Below, piece after piece: positions 48,521-60,617 of a stretch of 64,000 nt of DNA. A program made the position numbers and the translations under genes. The stretch comes from Pseudoscleropodium purum (taxonomy: Eukaryota; Streptophyta; Bryopsida; Hypnales; Brachytheciaceae), in contig OZ017795.1 of assembly GCA_963969395.1 (NCBI GenBank), forward strand, positions 18,228,001-18,292,000, given 5' to 3'. The notes below the pieces were generated by a model. It did no database searches and was not told where the DNA came from. It was given only the letters and a program-made list of their open reading frames with translations. Positions within the stretch are counted from its first letter, which is position 1; the number at the start of each line of letters is the position of its first letter.

Positions 48521-50542
48521 AGTGTAGTTCAAGAAACATCTGTTGTTTTTTGGCCAAAATAGCCTCAATACTAGAGTATTGTAATTTTTGAAATACAAAT
48601 TTTAAAAATAAAATAAAATATGGATAATTTGTAAAGCATTCAAAATAGTGTTTTTGTGAAAATTCAGGCTTAGAAAAATTTATCTCTAAAATTTATGCAC
48701 AACAAAAGAGGCCTAAAAAAATACAAGAAAATAGACACTTTTGAATTTGATTTTTTTTAAATATTAAAAAAAATTCAAAAAATTCAAAGAAAAAAAGCCG
48801 TTTTTCTAACTTGAATTTTTTCCTTTTTAACCTTTTTTCCTTTTTGGCAAATAGAAATTGTATTCTCTATAAGTGTATCTAAGTAGTGCACTTTGAGTAC
48901 ATGTGCAAGGTCGACAATTTGCTATTTTTAAAAAGTCTTTCATAGGTTTGTACAACTTTAGTGTAACTTCTTATATTCCAATTTTGACTTTCAAATTTAG
49001 AGTTTTGGATTGGAAATAGTACTTAAACCCCTTGGAATGGCCAAGGTAGACATGCAATTGGAAGTAGTCTAAGAATAATAAATAAAATGGAAAAAATTAC
49101 AGAGTGTTTAAAACTAATATGTTTACATTTTTTTCAAATTTCATAGAAAGAAGACATGTAGTGCAAAAATTATGAACCAAAAACCACGTGTCTGAGACCA
49201 AAGGGGCAAGAAACACTAGAAGAAAAATATATCTAGCACAACCAACTACTATGCAACTAGTGTCTTATATAACTATCATACTACTCTAATCCTCTCTACT
49301 AGCACCAAATCTAATGTAATTTTCTTAAGTTGTTGTTTTACAACATTGATATATTGTTTTAGTTGCACAATAGTCATTCTATAGTTGCAAAAAACGACTA
49401 GGAAACAACTAGTGTCCTATACAACTATCATGCAACTTTTAAATGACCATGATTGTTTTCTAGTTGCTTTCTAGTTGCACACTAAGGTAAGTGATCTCTT
49501 TTCAATCACTCTTCCATTTACAACGGGTAGACTATTGTATTTCCTATTAGATTTGTTTTATATTACAACTTACTTACTATAAGACCAATAAGAGGTGTAG
49601 AAATGTTCAAGAAGTATACTTTGAAAGTATAGAATGATCACACCATGTACATTAAAAGTCACAATCATCACTCACATCAATTTTGTAATCACCCTATGAT
49701 TAGAAATAGAATGACCTATATAAAAAGAATAGATTTCACAAAATCTTCATGCAAAAAATTTAACATAATTTTGTTTTTGAGCAAAGAAATGTAAAGAAAT
49801 GTAAAGAAATTTCAAATCCTTCTTAAATTTATTTCTCTACATTGGGAATTTTTTTTCTTCACCAAACCCAATTGGCAACTATGCTTAATTCCTTAAGTGG
49901 TTGGAATTGGGCCATAAGCTTCTAGTTGCTTCTTACTTATTTTTTAGTTGTTTTCTCATTGCTTTCAAAGTTCATTCTCATTTGTCTTATATTAATTGTC
50001 CATATCAATTGCAAAAAGTACCATTAGATTGGACATATAAGATTAGTAAGTTGTTGAGTTCTAGACAATCAATTTTTTTGATAGAATTCTAAGATTTTTG
50101 CAATCTATAGTAATAAAAAAAAAGAATTTAAATTCAAAAAATATTTAATATGTATGAAATTGAATTTTTGAAATCTAGGAAGAAAGTACATCTGAAATTT
50201 TGAAATCCCCTCAAAAGTTAGATTTGAAATTCCAAAATCTAGGGAAATGTTATTCTAAAATTTCATAATCTAGAAAGAAGGTAGATATGAAATTCCAAAA
50301 TCTATAAATCTACAAATTGCAAAAAAGTTGCAAATGTCAATGAAGTTCTTTGCATGCTATTAGATCACAAAAAAAAACACGATTAGACTACAACTAATGC
50401 AATTTGTCCATTGCAACTATGGGCTTTAAACTGTCACTTAGTTGTAAATGTCTTATGCAACTACAATTCAAGTTGCACACTCTAGTTGCAAAATCCCTCA
50501 TTTTCTTCTAGTGAAATAGAACAAGTGTTTCTTGCAATGACC
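48521..50542. mobile_element. TIR element, family B, interrupted by a CACTA-type insertion
   Basis: Tips AGTGTAGTTCAAGAAACA and, read inward from the right, GGTCATTGCAAGAAACA match the family B tip GGGTGATTGCAAGAAACA. The body matches 60618-61344 over several hundred bases (ATATGGATAATTTGTAAAGC, then AAAAATTTATCTCTAAAA, then TATGCACAACAAAA). Subtracting the 1300 bp CACTA element and its 3 bp target duplication gives 719 bp, matching the intact copies of 721 and 727 bp. Confidence 0.75.
49214..50513. mobile_element. CACTA-type non-autonomous element, 1300 bp
   Basis: Perfect 13 bp inverted tips CACTAGAAGAAAA and TTTTCTTCTAGTG are flanked by AAA on both sides (49211-49213, 50514-50516). A three-base duplication with CACTA tips is the CMC/En-Spm signature. 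Subterminal regions carry many short copies of TAGTTGC/GCAACTA in both orientations, as expected for transposase-binding repeats. No transposase frame was found. Inserted in a family B element, so it is the younger of the two. Confidence 0.85.
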
Positions 50543-52130
50543 ATGTATGAAATTTGAACATTTGGTCTTGAAGGATTTAATTTGAGGCTTACAAGATCTC
50601 GTAATATTAATATAATTGAATTCAATAGTTTTCAATATGTAGTAACTAATCTTAACCCATAAACGACACCAAGAACTTTTTTTTGTTCAATGAATGACAA
50701 AGAATCTTTCCATTCAAGACAAAAACGTAACTTTTCATCCTTGGAATTTTGTGTGAAAAGGGGACTTCTTCTACAGTAGTCTGACTTCCAATGAGTGCTT
50801 TTGTATTTCCTTAAGCCAACTATTCATACGGTACCAAAGCAGATGATTTCCACGGTCACCGGTCTGTCGTTCAAGAGTTAAGCTGTGAAGACCATGTCTG
50901 AAACAATGCTTTGAGAATCCATATTCTCAGGTGTCGCAATCTTCAAGCTCACGTTCTCAAGCTCACGTTCTCAGTTGCAAGGTCCACATATTGCTTGAGC
51001 ACTCTCCCTCTCAAAGCATCTTGATGCTCTAGAATCACAGGTAAAATTCATGTCACGGTAAGCATAATCTGTTTTTTTAAATTTCGTTTTGCATATTCTT
51101 GTATTCCTTCCAGCCATTCACCTCCATCATTGAGCCAGCTCATCAGTCAACATCCTTGACGTAATCGATTCATAAGCGCTTTGATAAGACGAAGACGCAT
51201 GGCAGAGACAATTTATGTCATACTGAGAAACCACAGCGAGGAAAGATTTTCAAGATTTTCAAGAATTTTCGATAAGGATGACAACCTTAAGAGACTCATT
51301 TTCAATCTAAAAGTCACACCTTCAGAAAGGATCAGTCGCACCACCAATACCGAAGGTGCATTTGACTAAAGAAAAGATTGGTTAGGCAAGTAAACAATTT
51401 TTAGAAGGCATAGCTAGCTGACAGCGATCAAATTGCATAATGGAAGATGATACTAACAGAAACTCAAAATCACGTAAGAAATCAACTGAGCCATGTTCGT
51501 CACAATCTTTAGCACAAACGTTGGGCAATCAACGACAGAGTCATGCAATCCTGCAAATAAGTCATATCCTACACAATTTGGCATTTCAATTTGCATTTGA
51601 ATTTTCAAACCGTTCAGGAAAATGTTTAGGGCTGGGTGAAGTTATTGCAATATTCAAAGAACCTAAAACAGTTTTGAGTTTATGTAAACATGTTTCCGGA
51701 GCTGGTTCCAAGCAGGCATATGGCTTTTAGTTCCTTTCACAATATTACTGAGCATTGTGAGCCTCCCATTTCTTCCGAATCTGTGAATCGTATGAAAGTC
51801 TCCTGGAGATATTCACTATCGCTGCTCCTTATTGTGTAAATATATCACAATCTAAAACAATTGCGAGCTTTTGTGGTTTGGGTAATGACCAGGTCTGCTA
51901 ATTTCGAAAATGCTGCAGCTCTGAAGGGTACTTTACTTACATCAGTCTCAGTTTTTGCCCTTTAGGTCACTACTCAGGTTGCATGATCACTTCCTCTTTC
52001 TGATTATATGTTGTGGTGATTATTAAAGCACGCAGTCTTGATCATGAAGGAATCAACTCCGTTAATTGGTAACAGAACAATTCACATTCTCTGCATAGAA
52101 TATGAGGATTTGCCCTGACGCATTAATGCA
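50543..52130. other. Intergenic region, unrecognised open frames
   Basis: AT-rich until about 50.8 kb, then GC-balanced. Plus-strand frames at 51181-51369 and 51440-51730 are open but match nothing I know. They may be leader or decayed sequence of the FKBP pseudogene that follows. Confidence 0.4.
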
Positions 52131-52131
52131 G

Positions 52132-52156
52132 TTTAGGGTTTAGGGTTTAGGGTTTA
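52132..52156 (+). repeat. Interstitial telomere-type repeat (TTTAGGG) x 3.5
   Basis: Three full TTTAGGG units and half of a fourth stand in tandem about 180 bp upstream of the first FKBP-like codons. Such telo boxes occur in plant promoters of growth- and translation-related genes, so this may be a promoter remnant of the parent gene. It may also be a small insertion at a repaired break. Confidence 0.85.
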
Positions 52157-52334
52157 CTATTGTGACTAATTTTGTTGTAGTGATGCCTCGAATTATCTGT
52201 GCATGTAAGCTTTATCCAGCACATTCAGTCATCTGGGAAATGTCTGATGATTTTGAACTGGGTACTGAGAGGAAGTAATGTTCGAAACTAAGGAAGTAGG
52301 AAGAATTAGTTGATCAAGATTTGAGGATTGTAGA

Positions 52335-54070
52335 AGAGCATTACCAAAACTGGAGAAGGCTGAGAGACTCCTGATGTTGGCGATGAAGTCTCAGGTTAGT
52401 AGCGTTGGCAAGTTACAGTTCTGAATGCAAAGGTTACCATTAATCTGGACAGAGGAACAACCTTCTACATTCAAACTGGGTTAAGGTTATCTCCCTGCAC
52501 CATAGACGACTCAGTTGTTAGAATACCTAATCTATGGTCTGGTCTTGGCAGTGTTTTTCTTATCCCAGTGTATCGCTGTTGTGAGGGATTGATTCCAGAA
52601 GCTCAATGTCTTTGCGCTGGTCAAGTGATCAATGGATGGGATGAAGCTGTTATGACAATGTTGAAGTGCAAGCAAGCTACGTTTACTATTGCTCCTGAAT
52701 GTTTTTTTGTGGGGAAGGGGCTCACCTTCCGTTTTTCCTGCAAATGCCCACCGTCAAAATCTGATGTAGAGATCTTCTCTGGGACTAGTGTGAAAACCAT
52801 TTGCAACGATGGTGGTATTATTAAGAAGATTACGGTAATGCTTCTTGAAGGACAGAAATAAGAGAGCCCCAAGAAATTATATGGATTGATAAGGGCAGAT
52901 GTTCTTGATAAGGACTGTTTTGTGATTGCTATCATTACACAGAAAGCAGTGACTGCGACACAATAGCAAGGCGTTTGCAATGGTTTTGCAATGGAACAAT
53001 GTGTAACGGAACTTAGTTTGGGTTCACTTTTCATCTCGGCAAAGAAATAATGCATTACGAAACCGTTGTTAAGTTGGACACTGAATCCATGCTATTATAT
53101 TTCTAAATTGTTGCAAATTCTAAACCATTGCAAACATAGTGCAATACTTCATATTAGACCATTGCAAATTAAGTCATTGAAACAAAATTCGTGGGCATTG
53201 CAAAACCATTGCAAAAAGTATTGCAAACTCTACATTCTCTTGTAGTGTATTGAACTCACTAAATTCGATCCCTGTTAGCTTCCGTCGTTTTGATTAGAAA
53301 GTAGGCCTGAAATTTAAATGTTGCAGTCATCAGCACAACATCTCGTTTAGTAAATGATTTTGCATGTGGAAATTTTTTCTTTTTTTATAAACTGAGTGAG
53401 CAGCATTGAACTGTTCAGAATATAGTGATGTACAACTTTAGCAGTTGCAGATATTCCTCTAGCATGCAATTATCTTTTGTTTTTAAGGATGTACGCCTGA
53501 AATTTAACTTTGTTTCAATATTGGACAATTAATATCATTTGAGAATTATCTGCCTCGCATGGGCTAGATAGGGAAGCGTACACTGCATATCATGAATTGT
53601 CCTGTTTTTCTCAATGTTTTCATGTCTAAAATTCCTGAACTTCTCGTGGAGCTCATGGATTTGTAGGACAAGTGATTGATGGCTTAATAAGGCAGTGCCC
53701 TCTATGACGAAGAAGAAATACGCTCATCGGACAATTGCTCCAGAGTGCAGGTTTCAAGGAGAGGAGTCTAAGTAACGAGGATCTGTCCACATTGACTGCC
53801 AACTCTAACCTTACATACAAGGTGGAGCTTGTTGAGTTTGTTAAAGTAAAAAAAGTCCTCGCAACTTTGATATGGCACATATGAAATTGAGAGAGTCCCA
53901 GTTGATGCATAAGTAATTTGATCAAGAACATGCTTGTTCTATGAAAGATTTTCTCTATGAAATGACGTATGACTTGCAGGCAATGATCGAAGCAGGATAC
54001 TGTGTCAATCATTGGGAATGTGCTCTTCAAAGCTGACAATTATTTGCATGCTGCAAAGAGTTAGGAGAAG
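52335..54070 (+). pseudogene. FKBP-type prolyl isomerase (FKBP62/65, ROF-like) pseudogene
   Basis: Fragments of a multi-FKBP protein with TPR tail appear in the right order but broken. About 52350-52385 reads ETPDVGDEV after a stop, the opening of the first FKBP domain. From 52618 GQVINGWDEAVMTM and ATFTIAPE are the core of that domain. About 52775-52860 reads TSVKTICNDGGIIKKI, the usual start of the second. At 53665 GQVIDGL and about 53815-53855 LTYKVELVEFVK are the third domain. Near 54015 GNVLFKADNY matches the TPR start. Many stops, frameshifts and a CACTA-like insertion interrupt it. Non-coding stretches between blocks suggest it was a duplicated, intron-bearing copy, not a retrocopy. 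By family such proteins are HSP90-binding peptidyl-prolyl isomerases; this copy cannot make one. Confidence 0.8.
52959..53247. mobile_element. Possible CACTA-like MITE inside the FKBP pseudogene
   Basis: The right tip, read inward, is CACTACAAGAGAATG. The left tip is CACAATAGCAAGG. Both are followed by inverted copies of TTTGCAATGGTTTTGCAATGG-like blocks, the subterminal pattern of the family. No target duplication was confirmed, so the limits are approximate. Confidence 0.45.
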
Positions 54071-54693
54071 GTCATGTGCCCACTGAATTTTTGAATGCAG
54101 CTTACTTAGGTCAGATGTCTGTCAATCGGAGTCGGTAGCTTTGACAATGTTGTCTTGCAATTATTGCTTACCAGCCACTAAGACGATCCGTCAATTCTTT
54201 GGTTCATATGTCATTTATAAGCAACTGTTCTGCATAAGAGATATTACTTCTCAAATTCAGGATGTTTTACTTTCAAGACCAACAGTTGTATCAATATTCA
54301 ATTTCACAGCTATTACCTTCGTGGATGTTCATTTACACACTCTATTTTATGGAGCAGGTAGTGGTGATTTTGATAGAGCATGACAGCAGTTTTGGCGATG
54401 CTCCAAAGCCTATCAAGGTAAATGCGTAGAGACACTTCCAATATTATTTTTTGTGGCACTTGGGCGAAATCTAAGGTCAGAACTATGAGCACTAGAAGTA
54501 TTATGGACCACTTTTGAAAACAACTGAGTATGCAGCACAATTGGATCCATTGATGACTATCAAGATTTTTTTGTCCAAGATACATGTGTGACAAATTCAA
54601 AAGTGGGCCTAGTTTGAGTACTATGAACCACCTTCAAGTATCATATAGTATTTCAATGAAAAAATAAACATCAAATTTAAACTATTAAAAAAT
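54071..54693. other. Flank of the FKBP pseudogene, no gene seen
   Basis: A frame at 54141-54383 is open and could be further decayed TPR sequence, but similarity is too weak to claim. Confidence 0.35.
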
Positions 54694-54922
54694 CACTACT
54701 AGAGAAAGGGGTGTTTTAAGTGAGTTATTAAATATTGTCCTAAAGATAAAATTATAAGTGATGTCCTTTAAAGGTGAGATCAATTTTTAACAAAATTTTA
54801 CTACAAACTCATGTATTTCTAGTAAATTTTTACTAAAAATCTCCTTGAAAGTCATTATTTATAATCTTATTTCTAGGACTACATTTAATAACTCACCTAA
54901 AACACTCCTTTTTCTTATAGTG
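54694..54922. mobile_element. CACTA-type MITE, 229 bp, with AAT target duplication
   Basis: The left tip CACTACTAGAGAAAGG and the right tip, read inward, CACTATAAGAAAAAGG extend into inverted arms of about 50 bp (shared GTGTTTTA and GTGAGTTATTAAAT). AAT flanks both sides (54691-54693, 54923-54925). Three-base duplication plus CACTA tips identify the superfamily. Non-coding. Confidence 0.85.
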
Positions 54923-54925
54923 AAT

Positions 54926-56131
54926 AGAATCATTTTTTTAAATATCTAAAAATTGACCATTCTTAAGATCTTTCTAAAGATGAGGTTCCTTAAAATTAAT
55001 GGTAAAATTCTGTTCTAAAGTGTCTAGAAATGTACATCCAAAGAGCCTTGTTTGCACCCTTTGGGGGAACAAGATCTATACTATGTTTAATTTCCCCTTG
55101 CATTGTATGTAAATGTTCATATTGTAAATATATTCTTTGAAGGTGTTCTAGATTATTATTTTTGAATAGTTACAATACTCAAATTGTTGAAAAATATGAG
55201 AAAATTGAAACATAATACAAATTAGACAAAATCCTTTTGAAATAAGAAAAAATTATTTAAAAATCCAAAGAATAGAAGATATGATATAGAAGTTAACTTC
55301 CATCTTTACTATAAATCTCAAGTTCACTAGCTCTACACTTCAAGAATTATAAGGGAAGACCAATCAAATGTACAACAAGTGACACAAAAATAATACAAGT
55401 ATTTCTTCTAAGGACCTAACATATGAAGACATTGAAAGTCGGTTGCAATCTCAATATAGTTGAATGCAAGGTAAAGCATCATCACAAAGTTTAGGATTGA
55501 CAAATTATTAGAAATTATCATGTAGTTACTATTTTTTCATGAGTGTGTACATTAACTTGCAAGTTATCGCATTGTTACAATGCACATGATTACTGTAAAG
55601 AATTGATACTACTTTATAATATGTATTAACCATGTGACTTTTAAATGTTAATCGCAAGTGCATAAAAGACACAAATTATACACACAAATTTAATATCTTT
55701 GTTGTGCATTTTATATATGTTGAAATACTCAGAAAATACATGATAATAATGTCATTGCTATTTGCACTGTAATATTCTTATTAAATTATATCAATGTTCA
55801 AAATACAAATATAATTTTAATTATTTCTTTCTTAATCGAATTTCTTACATTCTATTTGTGAAAACCTGATTAAACTAAATCCATCGTTATTATAGGCCAT
55901 CAAATTTTAGCTTGAATAAACTCCATCAATAAGCCAACAATAAACTCAACGGCATGAGAAGAAACGTTCACCAAACTTTGATGAAATTGATGTGTGGAGA
56001 GGTCCTTTATGTACAGAAATCCATTATCTGTCATGGCAAAGGATATGGGATAACTTGAAGATGAGAGCTTCAAGCTCATTGTCAACTTATTGTAGTCAAT
56101 TAGTGTAGAAATTGTATTCAAAGTAGATGTT
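54926..56131. other. AT-rich intergenic DNA, no gene seen
   Basis: No exon-like sequence and no paired element ends were found. The frame at 55900-56121 (minus) lacks a domain. Confidence 0.5.
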
Positions 56132-56460
56132 CAGGCCTCATTTAGGCATAGTTCATCAACTTTTTCTTAAAAATTTTGAACTAAGAAAAGTTGTACAATA
56201 AAACTAAATTTCACTTAGAAAAATCCGTTTGTAATTTAGAGATTTTTATAAAAATTTATGGACAAAATTCAGAGACAGGTTTGTAAATGTAAAAAAAATT
56301 GTCCATTCCAACTTGTTTCTAAATTCTGTCCATAACTTTTTATAAAAATCTCAAAATCACAAACAAATTTTTGGAGGTCAAATTTAGTTTCATTGGACAA
56401 CTTTTCTTAGTTCAAAGTTTTTAAGAAAAAGTTGATTTATTATGCCTCAATGAGGTTTAA
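56132..56460. mobile_element. Fold-back MITE with arms of about 150 bp
   Basis: The left arm (56133-56285) and right arm (56309-56459) are imperfect reverse complements. Shared blocks are TCAACTTTTTCTTAAAAA, TTTGAACTAAGAAAAGTTGT, GAGATTTTTATAAAAA and TTATGGACA. Tips are AGGCCTCATTTAGGCATA and, read inward from the right, AAACCTCATTGAGGCATA. A loop of only about 23 bp separates the arms, so a transcript would fold into one long hairpin. Confidence 0.8.
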
Positions 56461-57005
56461 AGTGTGCTGATTTTACAAAGTTAGCTTTTCAATCGACTTG
56501 CTACGAAAGTTATAAAAAATTTAAAAAAATGCTATGTTAGTGCAAGAACTATGCATGGACATGATGTAGTGTGATTATTGCACTAACTTCATATGTCTTA
56601 AATTAGCACTAAAGTTGCACAAAGTTAGTCGCCTATCCCTAAACCACAGAATTCATGCATATTTTGTTAAGCATAGTTATTGTGCAACTTTAGCACTTCA
56701 TACTCAAATATCAATAACATGCACAAATTGCATAGTACTAGTGAATGTTAATATCATGCGGTAATAATATTTCTAAATGAACAAATGTAACATGAAAACA
56801 ATGCCCAACAATAATTGTACGATTACTATTGACAATTCATAACAAGGAAACTTTGTGATGATGTGTTATATATTGTGCTTGTATAGTTTGAAGTTTATGC
56901 AAATTGACCCCACATTTATAGAGAAATAAATCATAAACTAAACCCCCATTTCTCTTTTAAGAAAATAATATACAAGTAACTCAATTACCTCCAAATGTGA
57001 GATAT
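56461..57005. other. AT-rich intergenic DNA, no gene seen
   Basis: No recognisable features. Confidence 0.5.
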
Positions 57006-57926
57006 TTAACCCCTAAAGTTCCATTGTTCCTATGCTTAGAAATAGAATGGATTTTGGATGTACTTGTGTGACTTCAATTTTTGACTTAATTTTCTAAATT
57101 ATTTCTTAAGATAGAAAAATACATTAGATTTAGGGGGACATTAATTTTTTCAATCAATGCCCAAGAACAAAAATATTGTTAGAATAAGCTCAAAATGGAG
57201 TAATTGGACACTAAAAAAATATCCACAAAAACTTAAAATTAAGATTAAATTTTTTTTCTCATAAATTATCTTTTTGTTTACATAGAAAACTTTGATTCAT
57301 TCCTTTTGGATTAGTGATGTGAAAGTTATGGAACTTTTTGTTTTGTAGGCAATCATAGAGACTTCTTGAGAAAATAACTTACTAGGTTTGTTTTTTAACT
57401 CAATTTTCAAAATTTCAAAAGAAAAAAAAATGCCACAAGATTAAATATGCATGTTCAAACAATCTTACTATTGGGATTAGTATGTTTCAATACCATCTTA
57501 AAGATGTTAATGATTATTTTTTCCTTCAATCTCATACTTAATTTTTGAAGAATAAAAATCATGGTGTTTTTAAAAAAAATTAAGAATTTCAACTCAAATT
57601 TTCATCATAAAATTTTTTAAATCAAAATGTTTGGTGCAAAAATTTTAAGTCAAAAAGATTCAAAGTCAAATAATCTAGTCAAAGAACATGCATAAAAACA
57701 TTTTCTTCACTGTGAATACAAATATCTTGCAATCTACTTGGTGAAAGTTTCTAAATTTTTCACACATTCTTAAACTAGTTTAATGTAATATCTTATTGTT
57801 AAATATTAAAAAAAATTAGTTTGTACAATTTTTTGCTCTTTGCAATAGATTTGACAATTTTGAAGGTTTTTTAATGAAAAAAAGACCTCGAGACTTTAAT
57901 GAGAAGTTAAAGTACTATAAGGTTAA
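57006..57926. mobile_element. TTAA-flanked element, family A copy (921 bp, decayed right end)
   Basis: The left end TTAACCCCTAAAGTTCCATTG is well preserved. The right end ACTATAAGGTTAA is a mutated tip, placed at the family length. The interior has the family themes GAAAACTTTGATTCATTC with a following AAAGTTATGG, and TATCTTGCAATCTAC near the right side. Non-coding. Confidence 0.6.
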
Positions 57927-58485
57927 AAAAAAAAGGACATAGAAATCTTTAACCTATATGTACTATTCTAAAAATTATCCTCAATTTAAAAAATATGTTA
58001 TGTAAGGGGCCCAAAAATAGGATTATTGAAAATAATACCCTTCAATTTCATGAGGTTAGGAATTTCTCCAATACTTCACTTCTCTGAAGCCCTTCTATAC
58101 ATTATCCAAAACTACACTATAAAATAGAATATTTATTTATCAATAAAATTTAAAATTCCTTCCAAAATAAAACATGGATTGATTTTTGTAATTTTCATAA
58201 GATATTTTCTTCTTATTACAATCAAACTTCAAAATTTTAATTCTAGCTGTGGAGATCATTTAAGATTTTTATTCATATATTTATTGGAGTTGGATTGCAA
58301 CTTTAAACTTTTCATGTATAAAATTTAAATTTTTGGATGTTCATTTTCAATATAAACCCAAAAATGTAATTTTTGCACAATGATGAAGTTAGATGCATTT
58401 TCTATAAACTTTTAAGTAATTTGACTTGAAACTTCAATTTTTATAATTATCAAAGGATTTGAGAATAATTGCCATTAGTAGTTTT
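57927..58485. other. AT-rich intergenic DNA, no gene seen
   Basis: No recognisable features. Confidence 0.5.
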
Positions 58486-59799
58486 TTAACATTTAAGGAC
58501 ATTTGTCCTTCAAAAGAATGGCATGAAAAAACATCTTTTAGACCATGACAAATTTATTTTTTTCATTTTTTACCATCCCACTTTATATTATTATAATAAA
58601 ACAATTCACCATTTGGATTGTAGAAAAAGGTATTTTGAATTATTGATGAATTTTTTGATGTATGTAGGTGATATAATCTCTTCAATAGAATCTTAGTAAT
58701 GTAAGGTGCATAATTTTCCATAAAATGCATTCAAATTCTAATTTCATGTATGCTAGTTGCCACCCTTCATATGTACTTTGTATTAATTAAAAGGTTCAAA
58801 TTGAATTTTCCATCTTCTAATTTTCAATGAATTTTGACATTGCAATATCCTTGTGGGTATGTTGCACAAAGATCTTACAAATGATAAGGAATTTGAATTT
58901 GATACTTTGTATGTGTTCAATATAATGGCAAGATTCTCCTTTTTCATAGAAGTGGAGTATTTTGAGGCCCAAAATTGCTTCAAATACTCCTATTCAAAGT
59001 TAAAATTTCTATCTATTTTGATGGTTAAAAAAATTTAGTTGTATAAATTTCCACCCATTGTAAGTTCAAAGTGCCTAAATTTCAAAAGTATTTTTTTCTA
59101 GTCTTATTTCTAGCCCTTCCGATTGGTGAGGTTTAGTCTTTTAATAATTTTAGAAATAAATAAATGTATGTCCTACAACTTGTGCATTTTAGTCAATATG
59201 TTGGAAAATGAATTACAAATAGATGGAAAAAAATTTAATCATAATAACTTCATATTCCTCTTCAAAGAAATACTAAAGTAGGAGTTGATAATTGATGAAA
59301 GAAAACTCTAAATCCTAATTAGTAACTCAGACAAGAAATTGAGAATTGTCAACCGTACTTGTAAGAATGTTCTAAGAAGCATTACATATCCTATGTTTTT
59401 GTTTTTATTTGAAAATTTGTAGAATTAAGTTGAAGAAAATAACTTTATTTTATTTTTCTAATTTCTAAACCTGTAAAATAAAAATCTTCATAACTTTCAA
59501 CTCATTACTTGGAATTAAATGGTTCAAATGTGTATGTATCAATGTCTCCTACCAAATAATTTTATATTTTTAAGAATATATTTCCAATACAATACCCAAT
59601 TTGACATTGAAATTTTAAAAATCATTATCATTTTTGCAATATTTATTTGAATGACATGAAACAAAACTTTGTATGTACATTAGAATGATCAACATCCATC
59701 TTAAAGATTTCATCTAATAATTCCAAATCATGAAGTTAATAGAGGTCACTTGAATTCTCAAAAAATCTGAAGTGGATTCCTTAGTCATTTAGGTATTAA
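58486..59799. mobile_element. Possible family A element, 1.3 kb, with internal insertion or rearrangement
   Basis: The left end TTAACATTTAAGGACATTTG and right end CATTTAGGTATTAA are plausible decayed family tips. The span exceeds the usual size by about 390 bp, so it may hold another insertion, or the pairing may be wrong. Confidence 0.35.
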
Positions 59800-59807
59800 A
59801 TAAAGGA

Positions 59808-60221
59808 TTAACCCTAAAAGAAAAAGATCTATTACAAAGTTAGTCACCTACGATGGATTGTTTTCTTATGGTCCAACAGGTGCATTTATCAATTCTACAA
59901 TAGTCTTGAAAGTCATCCATTGGTCACTTTTGGGCTTCAACGCCTTATATTATGGATAAGGCTTACAATTACAAATATCATTGATTATATATTTTTTGAA
60001 TTGAAAATCTTGACACTATGGAAACTACTTTCCATTGACATTTATTAGGTTCAAAATTCAAAGAAATTCTAAAGGTTAGCATTGAAAGGACGTTATAGCT
60101 AGAAAATGGCCTATGGATGTTTTTTATAAGATTATTGTAGAAATGAAAAATGCACCTGCCATCCAAAAATTATATGAATTTTAGAAAATACCTTGGTGAT
60201 AGGTCTAGAACTCTAGATTAA
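59808..60221. mobile_element. Possible short family A element with repeat C sequence
   Basis: A left-type end TTAACCCTAAAAG starts at 59808, and a decayed right end CTCTAGATTAA finishes at 60221. A further left-type end (TTAACCCTCAAAGGAC) starts at that same TTAA, so elements abut here as at 8784. The interior includes a relative of repeat C near 60135-60200. Confidence 0.35.
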
Positions 60222-60617
60222 CCCTCAAAGGACAAACCTACTTGATGAACTAGTTTTAGCGTCAAACTTGTATTTCATATAGTTCTTGATTTTAAATATT
60301 TTGAAGCTTCACTAAGAAAATGTAGTTCCAATAATCTCTTTTTCATTCCTTTTTATTTTCTTCCAAAAATTTTAAATTTTTTGAGACACTTCAAAGATTA
60401 ATGTCTTCAAAGCTTAAAATACACCACTTCTGAACTTTTCTATCAAGTTTCTCTTTTAGTGAGCTCAAAGAATACAACTACATGTCTAACCTATGATGTT
60501 TATAATTATCATCTTTTGTTTTTCAAAAAAATTATACTATTTTGAGCATTTTTATAATTTCTATGATATACTATTATTATCACTTTTATAAAGTAATTTT
60601 TTCTAAATATAATATAA
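60222..60617. other. AT-rich DNA beginning with an unpaired family A left end
   Basis: The sequence starts with a family A tip at 60218, whose right partner was not found. No gene is seen. Confidence 0.4.

Noticed and set aside
52621..53055. 144-codon minus-strand frame
   Set aside because: It lies opposite the FKBP pseudogene and a MITE and resembles no protein; it is a chance frame.
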